This document shows, piece after piece, positions 53,543 through 62,833 of a stretch of 64,000 nucleotides of DNA. Position 1 is the stretch's first letter. Every line of letters starts with the position of its first letter. Origin of the DNA: Sandaracinobacteroides saxicola (GTDB taxonomy: Bacteria > Pseudomonadota > Alphaproteobacteria > Sphingomonadales > Sphingomonadaceae); assembly GCF_014117445.1 (NCBI RefSeq), contig NZ_CP059851.1, forward strand, positions 3,026,501-3,090,500, read 5' to 3'. The notes beneath the pieces are model-generated. The model searched no databases, was not told the origin of the DNA, and saw only the letters and a program-made list of their open reading frames with translations. A program made the position numbers and the translations under genes.

Positions 53543-55099
53543 TCACCCCACCATCCGGCCACCCTCGGGCCACCAGGCCTTGCGCAGCTCCTTCTTCAAA
53601 ATCTTGCCGCTCGGGTTGCGCGGCAGCTCGGCCACAAAATCCACGCTCTTCGGCACCTTGTACGCCGCGATCCGCGTCCGCGCGTGCGCGATCAGCTCCT
53701 CCGCCGTCGCCTCGCCCCGCAATACCACGATCGCCTTCACCGCCTCCCCCCATTTCGCGTCCGGCACGCCGATGACCGCGCAGTCCGCCACCGCCGGATG
53801 CCCGTGCAGCGCATTCTCCACCTCCGCCGGATAGATGTTCTCCGCCCCCGACACGATCATGTCCTTCACCCGGTCGTGGATGTACAGATAGCCATCCTCG
53901 TCCATCCAGCCGGCATCGCCGGACAGGTACCAGCCGTCACGAATGGCCTTCGCCGTCGCCGCCGGGTTGTTGTGGTAGCCCAGCATGGTGCTTACCGAGC
54001 GGATGGCGATCTCCCCCACGGCGCGCGGCGGCAGCGGGTTCAGCGCCTCGTCCACGATGCGGATCTCATTCCCCGGAAACGGCTTGCCGCACCCCGCCAT
54101 GCGCGGCGTGCCGTTCACGTCATGGTCGGCCGGCGGCAGATACACCACCGTGCCGCTGGTCTCGGTCGCGCCATAGCATTGGATGAAGCTGGCGTTCGGA
54201 AACTTCGCCATGCTGCGCTTCAACACATCCAGCGGGATGGGGGAGGCGCCATAGAGCAGCGCCTTCACGCTCCCCAGGTCCGCGCCCTCGCCCCTTGGGT
54301 GCGACAGGATCATGTTCAACACCGCCGGCACCGCGAACATCTTCGTCACACGGTGCGTCTCCACCGCGTCGATGATCGCCGCGATGTCCGGCCGCGGCAG
54401 GATCACCGCCGTCGCGCCGGCCGCCAGCGCATGCAGGCTCCAGCCGCTGCCGCCGATATGATAGAGCGGCATCGCCACCAGGCAGACATCGTCCGGCTTC
54501 CATTCGCTCCAGCTCTCGCCGGTCAGCCCGCCTTTCGCCACCGTCCCCGCCAGCGACCGATGCGTCAGCAGCGCGCCCTTGGGAAAGCCGGTCGTGCCGC
54601 TGGTGTAAAGCTGCAACGCCACATCATCGACCGAAGCGGCGTGACATTCCGCATCCGCCGCAAACCCGGCGATCCAGTCGCCGAACGCCGGCGTCTCGTC
54701 CGCCGCATCGGTCAGCACCAGCCGCCCGATCGCCGCCTCTCCCCGCGCGTCGGCAATCGAACCTGCGAATTCGCTGTCCGCCACCAGCAGGCGCACCCCG
54801 GCATCGCGCAGCACGAAGGCGATTTCCGCCGCCACCAGCCGCCAGTTGATCGCCACCAGCACCGCGCCCACCCGGAAGCAGGCATTCATCAGCACCACAT
54901 AGTCGGCATGGTTCAGCCCCAGATGCCCCACCCGGTCCCCCGGCCCGATCCCCGAGGCGCGCAGCGCCGCCACCGTCCGCAGCACCCGCGCGTGCAACTC
55001 GGCATAGCTCCAGCGCGCCTCGCCAAAGACGATCGCGGTCTTGTCCGGCGTCTCCCGCGCCCAGGTCTCGCTCATCTCGCTCAACAGGCTGAACCGCAT
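53543..55099 (-). CDS. Acyl-CoA synthetase (long-chain fatty acid type)
   Basis: 518 residues from the ATG at 55099. ANL motifs: LYTSGTTGFPKGALLTH, CYGATETSGTVVYLP, DGWYLSGDAGWMDEDGYLYI and C-terminal RNPSGKILKKELR. It activates fatty or aromatic acids to CoA thioesters. A paralogue of the ligase at 24.3-26 kb. It is followed by the DUF481 gene and preceded 4 bp away by a DUF1295 gene. Confidence 0.92.
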   Translation of the reverse strand: MRFSLLSEMSETWARETPDKTAIVFGEARWSYAELHARVLRTVAALRASGIGPGDRVGHLGLNHADYVVLMNACFRVGAVLVAINWRLVAAEIAFVLRDAGVRLLVADSEFAGSIADARGEAAIGRLVLTDAADETPAFGDWIAGFAADAECHAASVDDVALQLYTSGTTGFPKGALLTHRSLAGTVAKGGLTGESWSEWKPDDVCLVAMPLYHIGGSGWSLHALAAGATAVILPRPDIAAIIDAVETHRVTKMFAVPAVLNMILSHPRGEGADLGSVKALLYGASPIPLDVLKRSMAKFPNASFIQCYGATETSGTVVYLPPADHDVNGTPRMAGCGKPFPGNEIRIVDEALNPLPPRAVGEIAIRSVSTMLGYHNNPAATAKAIRDGWYLSGDAGWMDEDGYLYIHDRVKDMIVSGAENIYPAEVENALHGHPAVADCAVIGVPDAKWGEAVKAIVVLRGEATAEELIAHARTRIAAYKVPKSVDFVAELPRNPSGKILKKELRKAWWPEGGRMVG

Positions 55100-55103
55100 C
55101 CCA

Positions 55104-55889
55104 TCACCCTTTCGGCAACCCCGGAAAAAACGCATTGGTCCGCGCCGCATAGGCGGCATAACCGGGCCGCGAGCGCTTCAGCTTACGCTCCAGCATCGGC
55201 ACGCCGCTCCACCGCATCAGCGTAAAACTCAGGAAAAGCGGCCCCACCACGCTTACCCACCCCCAGGGCGCTCCGCAGGCAATCAGCCACAGCCCCCACC
55301 AGACGCAGAAATCCCCGAAATAATTGGGATGCCGCGTGAACCGCCACAGCCCCCGGTCCATCACCTTGCCCGCATTCGCCGGATCGCGCTTGAACCGCGC
55401 CAGCTGCGCATCCCCCACCGTCTCGAACAGGAACCCCAGCGCGAACAGCGCCACCCCCGCCCAGCCCAGCACGCCGATAGGGGCATAGGCCTGATACTGC
55501 CCCAGCTGCACCGGCAGGCTGACCAGGAACATCAGCACGGCCTGCAATCCAAACAGCTGCAGCAGCGTCGTCAGCCCGAAACCCCAGCCGCGCCGCTCCA
55601 TCGTCGTGCCAACGATCGCCCTATAGCGCGGGTCCATCCCCTCCACCCGCCACCGCGCCAGCAGATGCGTCCCCAGCCGCAACCCCCACAGCGCGCACAA
55701 CCAGGTCAACAGCCAGTTGCGCGGGCTCAGCACCTCGGTCTGCAGGAAACTGCTGACCGCCATCGCCACCATGCCCAGCGCCCAGAAGGCGTCGATGAAA
55801 CTGGGATCGCGCGTGCGCAGATTGACCAGCCACAGCAGCGCAAACAGCATCGCGGCCACCGCCGCATTGGTCAGCAGAAACCCCGTCAT
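55104..55889 (-). CDS. DUF1295 membrane protein (steroid-5-alpha-reductase-like)
   Basis: 261 residues with about seven helices. The C-terminal RHPNYFGDFCVWWGLWLI and YAAYAARTNAFFPG match the DUF1295 / steroid 5-alpha-reductase C-terminal domain group of NADPH-dependent membrane reductases. Overlap with the acyl-CoA ligase operon suggests lipid or isoprenoid modification. The substrate is unknown. Confidence 0.88.
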   Translation of the reverse strand: MTGFLLTNAAVAAMLFALLWLVNLRTRDPSFIDAFWALGMVAMAVSSFLQTEVLSPRNWLLTWLCALWGLRLGTHLLARWRVEGMDPRYRAIVGTTMERRGWGFGLTTLLQLFGLQAVLMFLVSLPVQLGQYQAYAPIGVLGWAGVALFALGFLFETVGDAQLARFKRDPANAGKVMDRGLWRFTRHPNYFGDFCVWWGLWLIACGAPWGWVSVVGPLFLSFTLMRWSGVPMLERKLKRSRPGYAAYAARTNAFFPGLPKG

Positions 55890-55931
55890 CGCCTCTCCCC
55901 ACCCCTGCGTTAGCCGGGCCGGAAAGCCGCC

Positions 55932-57464
55932 TCAACCCCCAAGAGTTGCCAGAAACCGCGCCGCATCGCTCCGTATCTCCGCCTGCCGCGCCGCGCTGAA
56001 CCGCCGCCAGCCGTCATAGACCGTCCACAGCCGCTGGTTCTTCGACAACCGCTCCTCATGCCGCGCCAGGAAATCCCAATAGAGATAGTTGAACGGGCAC
56101 GCCGTCTCCCCCGCCTTCGCCTTCACGTCATATCGGCAGCCCCGGCAATGGTCGCCCATGCGGTTGATGTAGGCGCCGCCCGCGGCATAGGGCTTCGACC
56201 CCAGCAGGCCGCCATCGGCGAACTGGCTCATGCCGATCACATTGGGCGCCTCCACCCATTCATAGGCATCGGCATAGACCACCAGAAACCACTCATGCAG
56301 CTGGTGCGGATCGACCCCGGCCAGCAGCGCGAAATTGCCCAGCACCATCAACCGCTGGATATGGTGCGCATAGGCCAGGTCGCGCGTCTGCGCGAACGCC
56401 GCGTCGAAACACGCCATGCCGCTGTCGCCACCCCAATAGATCCACGGCAGGTCGCGCGTCGCGCCCAGCGCATTCTCCCGCACATAGTCCGGCCCGGCGT
56501 GGAAATAGATGCCGCGCACATATTCCCGCCAGCCCAGGATCTGCCGCACGAACCCCTCCACCGCGTTCAGCGGCGCCGTCCCCCGCTCATAGGCCGCCAC
56601 CGCCACGTCGATCACCTCCCGCGGATCGAGCAGCCCCAGGTTGATGCTGGTCGACACCAGGGCATGGAACATCGTCGGCTGGCCGCCGATCATGGCATCC
56701 TGATAATCCCCGAACCAGGGCAGTCGCGCCGCGATGAAATGATCCAGCGCCTCCAGCGCCTGCGCCCGAGTCACCGGCCAGTTGAACGCGTCCAGCGTGC
56801 CGAAATGATCGGCAAAACGCCGTTCCACCAGGGTAACAACCTCCCGCGTCACATCGTCCGGCGCAAAGCGCGGCGGCACCGGAAAGTCGGTTCCCTTCGG
56901 CGGCTTCTTCCGGTTCTCCGCATCATAATTCCACTTGCCGCCCACCGGCGCATCGCCGTCCATCAGGATGCCCGTCTCGCGCCGCTGCCAGCGATAGAAA
57001 TCCTCCATCCGGAACAGCTTGCGTCCCCTGGCCCAGCCATCGAACGCCGCGCGGCTCACGATGAACCGGTCATCCGGCAGTATCTCCACCGGCACCGGCA
57101 GCCGCCCGGCCCACTCGCCCTGCATCGCGCACACCCGATGCTCCCCCGCCGCGGTCGCCCGCACCCCGCGCGCGCCATGCCGCGCGACCGCCGCCACCAG
57201 CTCCCCGGTCAGGCTGCCACTGTTGCCCGCATCCTCCAGCGCGCGATAATCCACCCGCCACCCCGCGCCGCGCATTTCATCGGCAAAATGCCGCATCGCC
57301 GATAAAACCAGTACCAGCTTCTGCTTGTGGTGCGGCACGTAACGCGTCTCGTCCGCCACCTCCGCCAGCAGCAGCACGACGTCATCCTTCGCCACGCCGC
57401 GCAGGCTCGCCAGCCCCGGGCTCAGCTGATCCCCCAGCACCGGCAGGATCAGCGGACCGCTCAT
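55932..57464 (-). CDS. Iron-sulfur photolyase (FeS-BCP, PhrB type)
   Basis: 510 residues from the ATG at 57464. C352, C440, C443 and C456 (CFDAAF..., CRGCRYD, TACPFN) match in position the four [4Fe-4S] ligands of Agrobacterium PhrB, a (6-4) photolyase. The start MSGPLILPVLGDQLS fits that family too. FAD-binding helices with WREYVRGIYFHAGPDY are present. It repairs UV photoproducts with light. It overlaps the acyltransferase gene by 4 bp. Confidence 0.92.
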   Translation of the reverse strand: MSGPLILPVLGDQLSPGLASLRGVAKDDVVLLLAEVADETRYVPHHKQKLVLVLSAMRHFADEMRGAGWRVDYRALEDAGNSGSLTGELVAAVARHGARGVRATAAGEHRVCAMQGEWAGRLPVPVEILPDDRFIVSRAAFDGWARGRKLFRMEDFYRWQRRETGILMDGDAPVGGKWNYDAENRKKPPKGTDFPVPPRFAPDDVTREVVTLVERRFADHFGTLDAFNWPVTRAQALEALDHFIAARLPWFGDYQDAMIGGQPTMFHALVSTSINLGLLDPREVIDVAVAAYERGTAPLNAVEGFVRQILGWREYVRGIYFHAGPDYVRENALGATRDLPWIYWGGDSGMACFDAAFAQTRDLAYAHHIQRLMVLGNFALLAGVDPHQLHEWFLVVYADAYEWVEAPNVIGMSQFADGGLLGSKPYAAGGAYINRMGDHCRGCRYDVKAKAGETACPFNYLYWDFLARHEERLSKNQRLWTVYDGWRRFSAARQAEIRSDAARFLATLGG

Positions 57465-58579
57465 CGGCTCTCCGCCGCCACATGCGCGCCCATCAGCGAA
57501 TAGCGTTTGCGCCAGCGCATCACCGGCTTCTCCACCAGATGCCAACTCAGCATCGCCACCGCGAGCACGATCGGCACCGCCACCAGCGCCAGCATCCCCC
57601 AGTGGGTGAACCCGAACGCCATCACCAGCAGCTGCAGGATCGGGAAATGCCACAGATAGATGCCATAGCTGTAGTCGTTGCCCCGCCCGGCGATGGTGAG
57701 CGCCGGCAGCGGCGTCAGCCCGGCCCACACCACCAGATAGGCAAGCGGCGGCCCCGACAGCAGCCACAGCATCGGCTCATGTCGCGCGTCGGGCGGCACC
57801 ACGAACCCCACTCCCACCAGATAGATCATCGCCAGCGCCGCCAGCCGCCCATCATAGGGGATGCGATCCCGCAACAGGTAGATCAGCGCGCCGAGCAGGA
57901 AATAGGGAATGATCTTCGACCCCTGCGCGAAATGATTGCTCTGGATCACCGCATCCAGCGGCCCCGGCAGCGTGCCCGCCGGCAGCAGCACGCGTGCAAA
58001 CGCCAGCAGCGTCAGCCCGGCGAAAATCGCCCCCACGCTCCACCAGCGCTTTGCCAGCCCCAGCAGCATCAGCACCGCCATCATGGCATAGCTCAGGAAC
58101 TCGTGCGGCACCGTCCACAGGCTGCCGTTGACCACGCCCTTCAACGGGTTCGCCTCGAACACGCCCGGCAGCAGGAAGCCGGGAATGCCCATGATGTTCA
58201 ACAGATAGCGCGCGACCATTCCATCCGTGAAATAACGATCCACAGGCAAACTGCTCACCAGCGGGCCGAGCAGCAACGCGCTCACCACCACCACGATGCT
58301 CAACGCCGGCACGATCCGCGCCGCTCGGTTCATCAGATAGGGCCCCACCTCCAGCCGGTTCGCACTCGCCGTCACCAGGTAACCGCTCACCACAAAGAAC
58401 AGCGGTACCATCGCGCTCAGGAAGAACCACAGCGGCGTCGCCTCGATCAGCTGCGGCGTCCCCGTCGTCAGCGGGAAACAGTGCCACAGTACCACGCCCG
58501 AGGCGAGGAACAGCCGCACGAAATCGAACCCCGGCCCGAACCCCGAATATTCCGCCAGCCGGGCCTCGAAACTCCGCAT
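57461..58579 (-). CDS. Acyltransferase family 3 membrane protein (OafA-like)
   Basis: 372 residues from the ATG at 58579. About ten helices; FVRLFLASGVVLWHC near residue 20 supplies the family His and Arg signature of the AT3 O-acyltransferases, which modify surface polysaccharides. No C-terminal SGNH domain. Its stop overlaps the photolyase ATG. No glycosyltransferases are adjacent. Confidence 0.9.
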   Translation of the reverse strand: MRSFEARLAEYSGFGPGFDFVRLFLASGVVLWHCFPLTTGTPQLIEATPLWFFLSAMVPLFFVVSGYLVTASANRLEVGPYLMNRAARIVPALSIVVVVSALLLGPLVSSLPVDRYFTDGMVARYLLNIMGIPGFLLPGVFEANPLKGVVNGSLWTVPHEFLSYAMMAVLMLLGLAKRWWSVGAIFAGLTLLAFARVLLPAGTLPGPLDAVIQSNHFAQGSKIIPYFLLGALIYLLRDRIPYDGRLAALAMIYLVGVGFVVPPDARHEPMLWLLSGPPLAYLVVWAGLTPLPALTIAGRGNDYSYGIYLWHFPILQLLVMAFGFTHWGMLALVAVPIVLAVAMLSWHLVEKPVMRWRKRYSLMGAHVAAESR

Positions 58580-58644
58580 CGCCACCCTGTTAAGCGCAAC
58601 CCCCGCCATAGCCAAGCACCTCCGTTCAGGGCTAAAGACGGCGC

Positions 58645-59805
58645 ATGGCCACGCAGCTCAAACCCGCCACCGATCCCCATGCCGATCCGAACGCCGATTG
58701 GGGCCTCCCCGGCTGGGCCTATACCTGCCCGCGCCTGCTCGCCGCCGAAACCACGCGCGTCCTCGCCACCGCGCCGCAATTTGTCTGCCACGCCAACGAC
58801 ATCCCCCACCCCGGCGACTGGCGCGCCGTCGAGCTGCTCGGCGAATCCGTCCTCGTCGTCCGCGGCGAGGACGATACGCTGCGCGCCTTCGCCAACGTCT
58901 GCCGCCACCGCGGCCACCGCCTCGTCGCCGGCGCCGCCGGCTGCGCCAAACGCCTCATATGCCCCTACCACCACTGGGCCTATGCGCTCGACGGCCGCCT
59001 CACCGGCGTGCCGGACAGCGCCGACTATCCCACGCTCGACCGCGCTACCCAGGGCCTCGTCCCCCTCCCGCTCGAAAACTGGCAGGGCCTGCTGTTCGTC
59101 CGCCTCCAACAGGATGCGGACACCCCGCCCGTCACCGCCATGCTCGCCCCCTTCGCCGCGGAAATCGCCCCCGACCGTCTCGCCGACCTCCAGCCCCTCG
59201 GCCCGCCCAGCTTCCGCCCCGTCGCCGTCAACTGGAAGAATGTCGGCGACAATTATTCCGATGCCCTCCACATCCGCCCGGCGCACCCCGGCCTGAAGCG
59301 CGTGTTCGGCCACAATTACAGCCTCACCAGCGCGGCCTTCGTCGACCGCCTCGGCGGCCCCCTCGAACGCCCCGGCGCGGGCGCCAGCTGGTCCGAACGC
59401 GCCTACGCCCGCCTGCTGCCCGCCATGCCGCACCTGCCCCCCGAACGGCAGCGCGCCTGGCTCTACCTCAAACTCTGGCCGAACAACGCCATCGAAATCT
59501 ACCCCGACCAGATCGGCCTGATGCAATGGTGGCCCACCGGCCCCACCACCTCGCTCATCCGCACGCTTGCCTACGGCCTGCCGGACAGCCGCCGCGAAAC
59601 CCGCGCCGCGCGCTACCTCAACGACCGCATCAACCGCCTGGTGGGTCGGGAGGACAAGCTGCTCATCGAGTCCGTCCAGGCCGGCATGGCCAGCCGCTTC
59701 TTCACGCCCGGGCCGCTCGCCGCCACCGAGCCTGCATTGCGCAACTTCAACGCGCGGCTACGTGCCCGCATCCCCGAACTCCTGAACCCCGAAGGCTTCG
59801 CATGA
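58645..59805 (+). CDS. Rieske [2Fe-2S] ring-hydroxylating oxygenase alpha subunit
   Basis: 386 residues. The Rieske ligands are C86-x-H88 and C106-x2-H109 (CRHRGHR...CPYHHW). Mononuclear iron histidines lie in YSDALHIRPAHPGL. Typical aromatic-ring dioxygenase/monooxygenase alpha subunit, but no beta subunit, ferredoxin or reductase is nearby. Its stop overlaps the next ATG, coupling it to the FAD enzyme. Confidence 0.93.
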   Translation: MATQLKPATDPHADPNADWGLPGWAYTCPRLLAAETTRVLATAPQFVCHANDIPHPGDWRAVELLGESVLVVRGEDDTLRAFANVCRHRGHRLVAGAAGCAKRLICPYHHWAYALDGRLTGVPDSADYPTLDRATQGLVPLPLENWQGLLFVRLQQDADTPPVTAMLAPFAAEIAPDRLADLQPLGPPSFRPVAVNWKNVGDNYSDALHIRPAHPGLKRVFGHNYSLTSAAFVDRLGGPLERPGAGASWSERAYARLLPAMPHLPPERQRAWLYLKLWPNNAIEIYPDQIGLMQWWPTGPTTSLIRTLAYGLPDSRRETRAARYLNDRINRLVGREDKLLIESVQAGMASRFFTPGPLAATEPALRNFNARLRARIPELLNPEGFA

Positions 59806-61412
59806 CCGACGCTCTGATCATCGGCGGCGGCCACAACGGCCTCGTCTGTGCCTTCTACCTCGCCCGCGCCGGGCTGAAAGTGCGCGTGCTCGAACGCCGC
59901 GGCATCATCGGCGGCGCCTGCGTCACCGAGGAGTTCGCCCCGGGTTATCGCAACTCGACCGCCAGCTACACCGTCAGCCTGCTGCGCCCCAAGGTCATCG
60001 CCGACATGCGGCTGCACGACCACGGCTTCCGCATCATCGAACGCACCATCTCCAACTTCTTCCCGCTCGAGAATGACTATCTGAAACTCGGCGGCGGAAC
60101 GCAGCGCACCCAGGCCGAATTCGCCCGCTTCAGCACCAAGGACGCCGAAACCTTCCCCGCCTACGAGGCCGCACTGGAAGGCGTCGCCGAAGTCCTGCGC
60201 GACATCAGCCTGAAAACCCCGCCCAACGCCGGCGGCGGCGTCCGCGCGCTGCTGAACGCCGCCATGCAGGGCCGCCGCGTCGCCGGCCTGCCGCTCGATG
60301 CCCAGCGCGACGTGCTCGACCTGTTTGTCAAATCGGCGCGCGACTTCCTCGACGGCTGGTATGAATCCGATGCCGTGAAGGCCGCCTTCGGCTTTGATGC
60401 CGTCGTCGGCAACTATGCCTCGCCCGACACGCCCGGCTCCGCCTATGTGCTCCTCCACCATGTCTTCGGCGAGGTGAACGGCAAGAAGGGCATGTGGGGC
60501 CACAGCGTCGGCGGCATGGGCGCCATCACCGCCGCCATGGCGAAGGCCTGCACGCTCGCCGGCGTCGAGATCAGCCTCGATTCCCCGGTCGAAAAACTCC
60601 TCGTCGACGGCGGCAAGGCCGTCGGCGTCCGCCTCGAAGGCGGCCAGGAGCTGTTCGCCCCCCTCATCGTCGCCAACGTCGGCCCCGCCCTGCTCTACCG
60701 TCAGCTCATCGACAGCAGCGACCTGCCCGCCGAGTTCAACCGCCGCATGAGCACCTACCGCACGGGCAGCGGCACCTTCCGCATGAATGTCGCCCTCTCC
60801 GAACTCCCCGATTTCTCTGTGCTCCCCGGCAAGGACAAGGCCGAGCACCACACCGCCGGCATCATCATCGCCCCCAGCCTCGATTACATGGACCGCGCCT
60901 TCACCGACGCCAAAATCCACGGCTGGTCCCAAAAACCGATCATCGAGATGAAACTCCCCTCCACCGTGGACGCCAGCCTGGCCCCGCCCAATGCCCACAT
61001 CGCCAGCCTGTTCTGCCAGCAATTCGCCCCCGACCTGCCGAACGGCCAAAGCTGGGACGATGTGCGGGAGAAGGTCGCCGACCACATCATCGACAGCGTC
61101 ACCGCCCACGCCCCCAATTTCAGGGCGTCGGTCATCGCCCGCCAGATCCACTCGCCGCTCGACCTCGAACGCAAGTTCGGCCTTGTGGGCGGCGACATCT
61201 TCCACGGCCGCATGAGCCTCGACCAGCTCTGGGCCGCCCGCCCGATCCTCGGTTATGGCGACTACCGCACGCCGCTCGCCGGCCTCTACATGTGCGGCAG
61301 CGGCACCCACCCCGGCGGCGGCGTCACCGGCGCCCCGGGCCACAACGCCGCCCACGAAATCCTCGCCGACCGCCAGCCGCTGGGCCACCTCCGCCGCCTC
61401 CTCAGCGCCTGA
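59802..61412 (+). CDS. FAD-dependent oxidoreductase (PYROXD2/phytoene-desaturase-like)
   Basis: 536 residues. The dinucleotide-binding motif GGGHNG is at 8-13 and VLERRGIIGGAC follows. FARFSTKDAETFPAYEAAL and the C-terminal CGSGTHPGGGVTGAPGHNAA match the PYROXD2/CrtI branch. Coupled to the Rieske gene by an ATGA overlap, so both may act on the same hydrophobic substrate. No carotenoid genes are visible nearby. Confidence 0.9.
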   Translation: MTDALIIGGGHNGLVCAFYLARAGLKVRVLERRGIIGGACVTEEFAPGYRNSTASYTVSLLRPKVIADMRLHDHGFRIIERTISNFFPLENDYLKLGGGTQRTQAEFARFSTKDAETFPAYEAALEGVAEVLRDISLKTPPNAGGGVRALLNAAMQGRRVAGLPLDAQRDVLDLFVKSARDFLDGWYESDAVKAAFGFDAVVGNYASPDTPGSAYVLLHHVFGEVNGKKGMWGHSVGGMGAITAAMAKACTLAGVEISLDSPVEKLLVDGGKAVGVRLEGGQELFAPLIVANVGPALLYRQLIDSSDLPAEFNRRMSTYRTGSGTFRMNVALSELPDFSVLPGKDKAEHHTAGIIIAPSLDYMDRAFTDAKIHGWSQKPIIEMKLPSTVDASLAPPNAHIASLFCQQFAPDLPNGQSWDDVREKVADHIIDSVTAHAPNFRASVIARQIHSPLDLERKFGLVGGDIFHGRMSLDQLWAARPILGYGDYRTPLAGLYMCGSGTHPGGGVTGAPGHNAAHEILADRQPLGHLRRLLSA

Positions 61413-61420
61413 CAACGCTC

Positions 61421-61457
61421 CTCCCCCTGCAAGGGGGAGCGACTCGGCGTAGCCGAG
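61421..61457. repeat. REP-like double-hairpin element
   Basis: CTCCCCCT-GCA-AGGGGGAG followed by CTCGGC-GTA-GCCGAG, between convergent genes; same plan as the elements at 15254 and 24212. Confidence 0.8.
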
Positions 61458-61468
61458 CGGAAGGGGTT

Positions 61469-62779
61469 TCACCCCTGCCGCACCACCACCCCCCGCCGCG
61501 TCCACAGCCATACCGGCAGCCCGGCCGCCATCAGCACCAGCACCCACAGCGTCTCCCGCCCCCCCGCCACCGCGAATGCCGCCACACAGAAAAGGCCCGA
61601 CAGCACACAGGCCGCCACGAACGGCGCGCTCCGCTCCACCCGCCCCCGCCGCGCCAATACCAGCGCCGCCACCGCCACACCGGCATAGACCAGCAGCGCC
61701 GCCAGCACTGCCACCTGCGCGATGAAGCTGAAGATCGCCACGGCGCCCGAATCCGCCGTCATCAGCAGCACCCCGCTCACCAGCACCGCGGAGATGACGA
61801 GCGCGATCCCCGGCGTGCCATCCCCCCGCCGCGCCGCCATCGCCCGCGGGAACAGCCCTTCCCCGGCCAGCGCCGCCGGCACCTCGGCCTGCAACATGAT
61901 CCAGCCGTTCATGCAGCCCAGCGCGCTCACCAGCGCGGCCAGCGCGATCACCGTCCCCCACTCGCCGCTCGCCCAATGCGCCACGAAACTGGCGAGCGGC
62001 GCCGGATCGCTCGCCAGCGGCACCGCCGGCAAGGTCAGCACCACCGCCGCCACCACCCCCAGCGTCACCAGCGCGCTGATCGCCGTCCCCCCCACCGTCG
62101 CCAGCGGGATCGTCCGCCGCGGGTTGGCGATCCGCCCCGCCGGCACCGTCGCGCACTCCATCCCCAGGAACGCCCACATCGTCAGCACCACGGCACCGCC
62201 GATGGCAAAGGGGCTGGCCGGCACCGGCGCCGGGGTCGCCAGCACCGCGCTGCCGTCGCGCAGCAGCACGAACGCCCCCACCCCGATCACCGCGGCCAGC
62301 GGCACCAGCTTCAACAGCGTTGTCGCCGTCTGCACCGCGCCCGCCGTGCGCGTCCCTGCCAGGTTGACCAGCGTGAACAGCCAGATGGTGCCGATCCCCA
62401 CCGCCGCGGACAGCGCCGCGTCCGCCTTCAGCACGGGAAAGAAATGGCTGGCATAGGCGGTCGCCGCCACCGCCAGCCCGGCGTTGCCGAACCAGATCAC
62501 CAGCCAGTATGTCCAGCCGGTCACGAACGCCGCCGCGTCCCCGAACGCCGCCCGCACATAGGCATGCGGGCCGCCGGGCAGCGGCAGGGTCACGCTCAGC
62601 CGCGCGAACATGAAGGCCAGCAGCAGCGCCCCCACCGCCGACAGCAGCGTACCCACCACCGCGCCCCAGCCATAGGGCGCCAGGCTGGCGGGCAGCAGGA
62701 ACACCCCCGAGCCGATCTGGCTGCCCACCACCAGCGCGGTCGCCGCCAGCAACCCCAACCGTCCCCGCTCAGCGCTCAC
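61469..62779 (-). CDS. APC family amino-acid permease
   Basis: 436 residues from a GTG at 62779. Twelve helices with VGSQIGSGVFLLPASLAPYG, the substrate-binding GSGVF/IGSGIF region of the APC superfamily. Resembles YjeH/arginine-agmatine-type exchangers. It probably exchanges amino acids. Divergent from nothing; the TonB receptor gene ends 55 bp upstream. Confidence 0.9.
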   Translation of the reverse strand: MSAERGRLGLLAATALVVGSQIGSGVFLLPASLAPYGWGAVVGTLLSAVGALLLAFMFARLSVTLPLPGGPHAYVRAAFGDAAAFVTGWTYWLVIWFGNAGLAVAATAYASHFFPVLKADAALSAAVGIGTIWLFTLVNLAGTRTAGAVQTATTLLKLVPLAAVIGVGAFVLLRDGSAVLATPAPVPASPFAIGGAVVLTMWAFLGMECATVPAGRIANPRRTIPLATVGGTAISALVTLGVVAAVVLTLPAVPLASDPAPLASFVAHWASGEWGTVIALAALVSALGCMNGWIMLQAEVPAALAGEGLFPRAMAARRGDGTPGIALVISAVLVSGVLLMTADSGAVAIFSFIAQVAVLAALLVYAGVAVAALVLARRGRVERSAPFVAACVLSGLFCVAAFAVAGGRETLWVLVLMAAGLPVWLWTRRGVVVRQG

Positions 62780-62833
62780 CCGTCCCTCCGCTTTGACGCA
62801 GAGACTGGCAGCGCCACGCCGGAAGTCAAACGC

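Noticed and set aside
59613-62177. 854-residue minus-strand frame opposite the FAD oxidoreductase
   Set aside because: Shadow frame; codon-position composition follows the plus-strand genes, and no domain is visible.
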